64,000 nucleotides of DNA from Larimichthys crocea (taxonomy: Eukaryota > Chordata > Actinopteri > Sciaenidae), in assembly GCF_000972845.2 (NCBI RefSeq), contig NC_040013.1, forward strand, positions 7,218,061 to 7,282,060. Direction: 5' to 3'. The notes under the pieces are model-generated. The model was not told the DNA's origin. It saw only the letters and a list, made by a program, of their open reading frames with translations, and made no database searches. Of this stretch, positions 58,911-64,000 are shown in pieces. Position 1 is the first letter of the stretch, and each line of letters begins with the position of its first letter. Position numbers and translations under genes: made by a program.

Positions 58911-60178
58911 GTATTTTTTTTGAATCATGTTTATCTTGAGGCTTTGGTGAAAAACCATAATATGTGTCCCATGGGCCATATTTCCTTGTTGACCTACTAG
59001 TCGGTACTCTGTATTTGATATACCAGTGGTTTTGGAAAAAGAACGGCAGGGTGACGGTCGTGTGAGTGCTCCTTTTCCATACAGATCTGCAATCTGCTCA
59101 ATGGGTTTAGACAGGCCGAATAGCTCCAGTGCTATCCAGTGAATTTTATACAAGAGGGATGGAAACAGAAAAAGAAGACTTGATGGAGTGACAGTCTGAG
59201 AAAGAGAGAGGCTTAAAGGGAGAAAGTGCAGATGAAATGGAAGTGTGGATGGTTCAAATGACTCACTACATGTGCTCTTTTTCCAGTCTGTCTTCGTTGC
59301 TCTTGTTCAGGATGTCTTTCAGTGTCTGTCTCTCATTCACTTCCTTGTATTTCCTATTCGTACCGTGTTAACCAAGAGTACTAATGTCAGCCAAATGTAA
59401 TGATTGCTTTATGATATATTCATCTACCTTCAGACATATTCTAATAGATAAATGTCATCATCTGCTCCGTGCCTCCCTTTTCATAGTTTGGTTGCATCTT
59501 CTATGTGTTTCTCAGCTGATTACAGAAGCATATGGGTGAGGAATGCTTGATTGCAGAGCTGCACTGTGGCAGACTGATGGATAGTTTCCTCTCTCTAAAT
59601 GTGGGTGCTGCAGGACAAAGCCCAGTTGATGTGTTGAAGTGTGGCTGCTTGAAAGAGCTGTCAGCACTCCCGGCACTATGGCAAGTAATGGACATACAGT
59701 GTTGCATAAGAACTTATGTCATGTGTCTGATTATGGAATCAAATAAGGGTCAATAAGATTTTGCGCTTGTGAAATGATGCTCAGAAGTGATTTCAAAGCC
59801 TGTGGTTGGATATGAACCTTTTGTAAGTGTGAATAAACTCATTGACACTGTGAAATTTAAGGGTGAATGTGTAGACATGATTAAAATTTGATTTGAGCTG
59901 AAATCAACGCCAAATTTGTACTTGTAATTGGAATGTGTGCACACGTGTATAACTTAGGTTTCACATACAGCCTGAGAACTGCTGAACATTTTTCTGCTTT
60001 AAATATGTACTCTGATGTTCACCAAAGCCATTAGTTTAAGCATTTGTTTGTTGTTTGCACAGATTTTATTGACATAGTATGACTTTTTTCTATAAATCTG
60101 CTCCTGACATCCACAAACTTAACTTTAATTATTCTATTTTTTTTTCTTTTTGTCTTTTTATGGCTTTTCAAAGCGTGA

Positions 60179-60190
60179 TATATATATATA
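60179..60190. repeat. Short (TA)n tract
   Basis: Six TA units in an AT-rich part of intron 2, following a T-rich stretch at 60130-60160. Confidence 0.8.
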
Positions 60191-63100
60191 GCCATTTGAA
60201 ATGATTATCATACAGGCAGTGATCAGGATGATCAGCAAAAAGGAGTTAGGAAAGACAGAGGTACAAGACAGTTTCCTGGCTAAACTGGCTAAATCACAAT
60301 AAAACCATAATAATAATAAAAGCCAACATGTTTCAGCCTGAGATGAGCATTCATCAGGAAATGTATAAATGTGTTTTGCTGAAAATCTGATTGTAAGTGT
60401 GTAAAAGACTCAGTGAATTTCTGTCTTTCTCAAAGGGAACTGGAACAATATACTTGAGGTGTCATCCATTTTTCTTTAATCGTTTCCATATTTTTAGGTC
60501 AGCCACGGGTCATAACAAGGAACTGAAGCACACACGGCCCTTTGCTCTCCTCGTTATTGCATCATTATTTAGCCAAGTGAAAAATGTCAGATTTCAGAGG
60601 ACGCTCCGAGGGTTAAAGCCTCCTTTGACCACCTTTATCATATTACTATCACTTTCTCTGATTGTCTCAGTGCCAAACACAACACACAATATATCTCCAA
60701 CAATGGAAAACACATGTTACTGATGTGACTCATTTTGGGGGTTAAAAACTGGAACCTTAGCTGTGTGTAGCACATACAGGAGATCAGACACGTCTTTTTG
60801 TGGCTAGAAAAGCTTGAACTGACTTAGAGTGTAAATACTCCACACCCGCACATCATGAATTATAAGCCGCTGAGACAAACCAGGTGCCTTTTTATTTGGA
60901 GTCGCTGCTTGGTGTCTCTGCTCGAAAAATTGCTCTTGAACTGTTGTGTCTCGTTTTGCAATTATGAAAGAGGTTAACAAGAGTGCCTGTTTCATGTCTG
61001 CAGTTCAAAACCCTGTTTTATGGCTTTGAACTGCATTTCTCTTAACTCTCGTGTCATGAATGTGGTAATTAGTCAGGTTGTTGGTTCTGTGTCTCTTGGC
61101 ATTGTGAGAATAACTCAAATAAGCTGTTTGCTTCAAGTAGATAATTGCAAGTTTGATTTCATGCGTATATTTTGCGTTCCTATCCTTTCCCTTCTCTCCT
61201 CTCTCCTACTGTGGATCCTGACATGTCATGTTTACAGTTCTGCAATCCTGATGGAGCCTACTGCAGCCAAAAATCTTCAGTTTCACAGTGTTGATTGCCA
61301 CAACTGACTATAATATTTCTTCATCATAGCGCATGATTTCCCAGACATCCTCATGAACAAGCTGTCCAGGGTTTGTACTAGTTCTCTGGAACAAAGGACA
61401 TTTGCTCCTCATTATCAAAGTTATCAATCAAAGTAAAACAAAGTTCAGACGAGCTGGAGCGAGCCGGAGCTGTGCTGACTTGTTGAGAGCCGTTAAGAGG
61501 GCAACTTTGGTCATAATCCAAACTTTGATTGCCGTCACAGTAGCTGAACTATTCAGTCATTACCCCACCACTCAAAAGTGCTGCCTGATCTGTGACGGAT
61601 TTGAATCAAAATCGGCAGAATACTTGGACTTTGAATGTATTGCACAAGCACTACATTAGAAGAACAAAATCAGTGAACATTAATGTTTCCTCTTGTTCCC
61701 CAGACGCATTTGATTTTTTATCTGGAACATCATCCATGATGACAAATGAAGCACCCTCTGCTTTTTAGGATCAGATAAAACACAGCAAGCTGTTAATTAC
61801 TAATGCTTACTGATTGCACTGATTACAATCCTCACATGTATTAACTGCTGCCGACTTGGAGCATTATGTCACCAGATAGAAGAGCCTGTATTAGGGAGCG
61901 GTTCTCCATCTGGCCGTCTTTTTATTAACACACATGCAAAAATGTTACCTCTCATCCCCCCCCAAAGCAGATCAGCAACATTCATGTAACTTTGTGGTAA
62001 TTTATTTTGAAATGCATGAGGAAACCAAAACAAATTAGTCACTCAGACAGGAAGGAGTTCAGAGGGCGGGGGGTGACGAGTCCAGGATGCGTGTTGAATG
62101 TGAATAGCCCCAGATGGAGCGGTGATGTTTTCTGTTCAGTTTCACAGGACGAGGACCGAGAGGATGTATAGACACATTGTTCATCCAGCGGAGTTCATTG
62201 TGGAAAGCAAAGGGTATTTTCACTTTATCATTGGACTGTGCATTTCTATTCTACACGTTTCTTTATTGTTATTTTATCAGTTATTTCAATATAATGAATA
62301 ATTGCAGATAATTCTGACCCAAAACAAAACAATAAGCTGAAAGATGATAAATTGTTGCATAAGTTGTAAACTGGAATAATAATCTGTGGGTTTATATCTA
62401 TAATTATCTACGTTGACCTACAAATTAGTCACATGCTTCACTGTTAATATATAAATATTGATAATAGCTGCCTTAAAATCAGCTAGTTCTTTTGATTTGT
62501 GTTTTGGAGTTTTCAGAAAATAAAAGACAGTATCAGAAAATGTGTGTAAACTGTGAAAAGCTATAATATCCTGATGACATGGCAATATGGTCTCTATTTT
62601 GAAGCACAGGGGATCAGTTAAGCTTGATGCTGACTAGGAGTCCATAAATAAGCCACGGTGCTTAGTGTCTGCCCAGATCTGGATGCAGGTCCCACGCTCC
62701 CCATTTCCTTCTAGCCCACCTTGGCAGGCCAGTTTAGCCGACTCCAGCGGCTTTACACTGCTAATTTATACCCATCCCCTCCTGTCATACCCTCTTTAAA
62801 ACGCCACAGTGGCAATGGTTGGGTCAAGGAGAGAGGCATTTGGGGGCTGGAGGGGGTGGTTGCAGTAGAGGGAACCTGATGGAGTCAGCCTGTGCGATCA
62901 CCAGAAAAGTTGCTAAAACACATGAGCTCTCCTGGATGTGCTAATGGGAAAAGCTCGGTGCCTAGAACGTATGAACGCAGTTTCAGGAAGCAGTAAATGT
63001 CACTGCTGATTCTTAATTACGTGCCCCATTCCTCCTCTGCACTGTGGGCTGCATGTGGAGTTATGGAGGCTTGCTCAGGTGGGATCAGATTGTGGTTTCT

Positions 63101-63379
63101 GGCTTATTCAAAGTGTCACTATAAAGAGTATGGTAAAACATTATGAAATATTGTGTTTGTATTTGTTCTTTTTCCTCACTTTCTAAAATAAGCAGATGTG
63201 CCTTTTTTTCTCATATTTACCTCTACCTAATCAAAAAGTAATTGTGTATTAATGATCTCAATGTTTTACAATACATGGGAGTCATTGTTAACCTTACACT
63301 TTATTCTTTGGCCTACTTTTTCACTATCCTAGTGGCTCTGCTCTATCGATGGCAATGGTTGATCAACAGTCTTGTACAG

Positions 63380-63790
63380 ACATGTGTGGTCCCCAGAGGA
63401 TGAATCCTACTTACTTTGATGATTCCCTCGCTGTATGGCCACCATGAGGTTGACATTTTTGTCTTTTAGTTAAATGTTGTGACAATTATTGAACGTATTG
63501 CCATCAAATTTGGTACATAGGTTCATGTCCCTCTGAGGATGAACTGTATTAACTTTGGTGATCATCTGACTTCTCATGTAGTTTCATTGTCAGGCCAAAA
63601 TTTAATTATTAGTTATATACCTGCAAAACGAACGACATTCCCTTCAGCCTCAGCTGTACTTTGTGTTTAGCACTAATTAGCAAATGTTAGCTTTCTAAAC
63701 AAAGATGGATGGTGAACATGGAAAACATTTCAGAGTCCATAGTGTGGCTGTAGAGTCTTAAACTTGATAGATTTAGCACGACTTAGCTCA
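63380..63790 (+). repeat. Larger copy of a dispersed fish repeat
   Basis: Contains the successive blocks CCAGAGGATGAATCCTACTT, CACCATGAGGTTGACATTTT, TTGCCATCAAATTTGGTACA, CAGCCTCAGCTGTACTTTGT and TTAGCACTAATTAGCAAATG. From memory these occur in the same order in many percomorph introns. It is non-coding, and fragments of the same family appear at 33360, 38480 and 58290 in this window. I have no firm class for it. Confidence 0.6.
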
Positions 63791-64000
63791 TACAAACCTC
63801 CTTATCAAACAAATCTGTTTCCAGATCAATTTCATTGATTTATAATTCACTGATGCCTTTGCTAATATGTGTCCTGTTTAGCAGATGTAAACTATATTCA
63901 CCATTTTAAATGTTTAAACTACCATCGTGAACCCATCCAACTCAACCTCACCTGATGCTCTGGGCATATGCAAGCCGACAAGACCATATTATGCAGCTGC

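Larger units (their letters stand above)
43760..64000 (+). other. Start of intron 2 (over 20 kb, incomplete)
   Basis: Begins at donor gtaagt. No following exon is clearly identifiable before the window ends. The one weak candidate is at 58839-58910. It contains the two longest dinucleotide arrays, further fold-back and dispersed repeats and a G-rich tract. Stretches between the listed features show no supported gene or RNA. Confidence 0.5.

Noticed and set aside
60397..60723. Plus-strand frame with a hydrophobic stretch resembling a membrane segment
   Set aside because: The hydrophobic run arises from T-rich sequence (CTTTATCATATTACTATCAC), and the frame has no start context or homologous pattern I know.
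1..64000. CRISPR arrays, prokaryotic operons, phage or plasmid genes
   Set aside because: No spaced direct repeats, no ribosome-binding-site/ORF organisation and vertebrate-type introns and repeats throughout.

Overview
This window looks like teleost fish nuclear DNA, probably percomorph. It is mostly non-coding, rich in (CA)n/(GT)n arrays, poly-A/T runs and fragments of DNA transposons and LINEs, and it has no dense bacterial-style gene layout. Almost every reading frame longer than 60 codons is a chance ORF or lies in a repeat. The taxonomic call rests on repeat families I recognise from fish genomes and on the intron/exon structure. No database search was possible.

The best-supported gene runs left to right on the + strand. 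A start exon at 9008-9064 encodes a signal-peptide-like N-terminus and ends at a consensus donor (GAG|gtaagc). A second exon at 43643-43759 follows a strong acceptor (tttgtttttcag|GTT) and ends at a consensus donor (CCT|gtaagt). Both junctions are phase 0. The joined reading continues the hydrophobic signal and gives a good cleavage site (V-W-A before N-D-G-D), which supports linking the two exons across a ~34.6 kb first intron. The second intron fills the rest of the window, so only about 58 N-terminal residues are visible. I do not recognise the family.

Layout: 1-8.6 kb is upstream DNA with a Tigger/pogo-type MITE (2297-2761), a fold-back repeat (about 7139-7500) and a hAT element remnant (7726-8159) that keeps the last ~60 codons of a transposase. 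8.57-9.06 kb is the promoter/5' leader, with a 29-base T run. 9.07-43.64 kb is intron 1, with microsatellites, a fold-back element with a duplicated arm (13.26-13.78 kb), a perfect 44-bp tandem duplication (18.96-19.04 kb), a LINE cluster (32.2-33.3 kb) and one coding-like stretch on the minus strand (37.16-37.44 kb) that I cannot identify. 43.76-64.0 kb is the start of intron 2, with the longest CA/GT arrays, more dispersed repeats and a G-rich tract.

I found no tRNA, rRNA, CRISPR array, known microRNA or viral gene. The most interesting points are the unidentified secreted/membrane protein with a very long first intron, the frameshifted coding-like stretch at 37.2 kb, and several structurally complete non-autonomous transposons whose ends and target duplications can be read directly.
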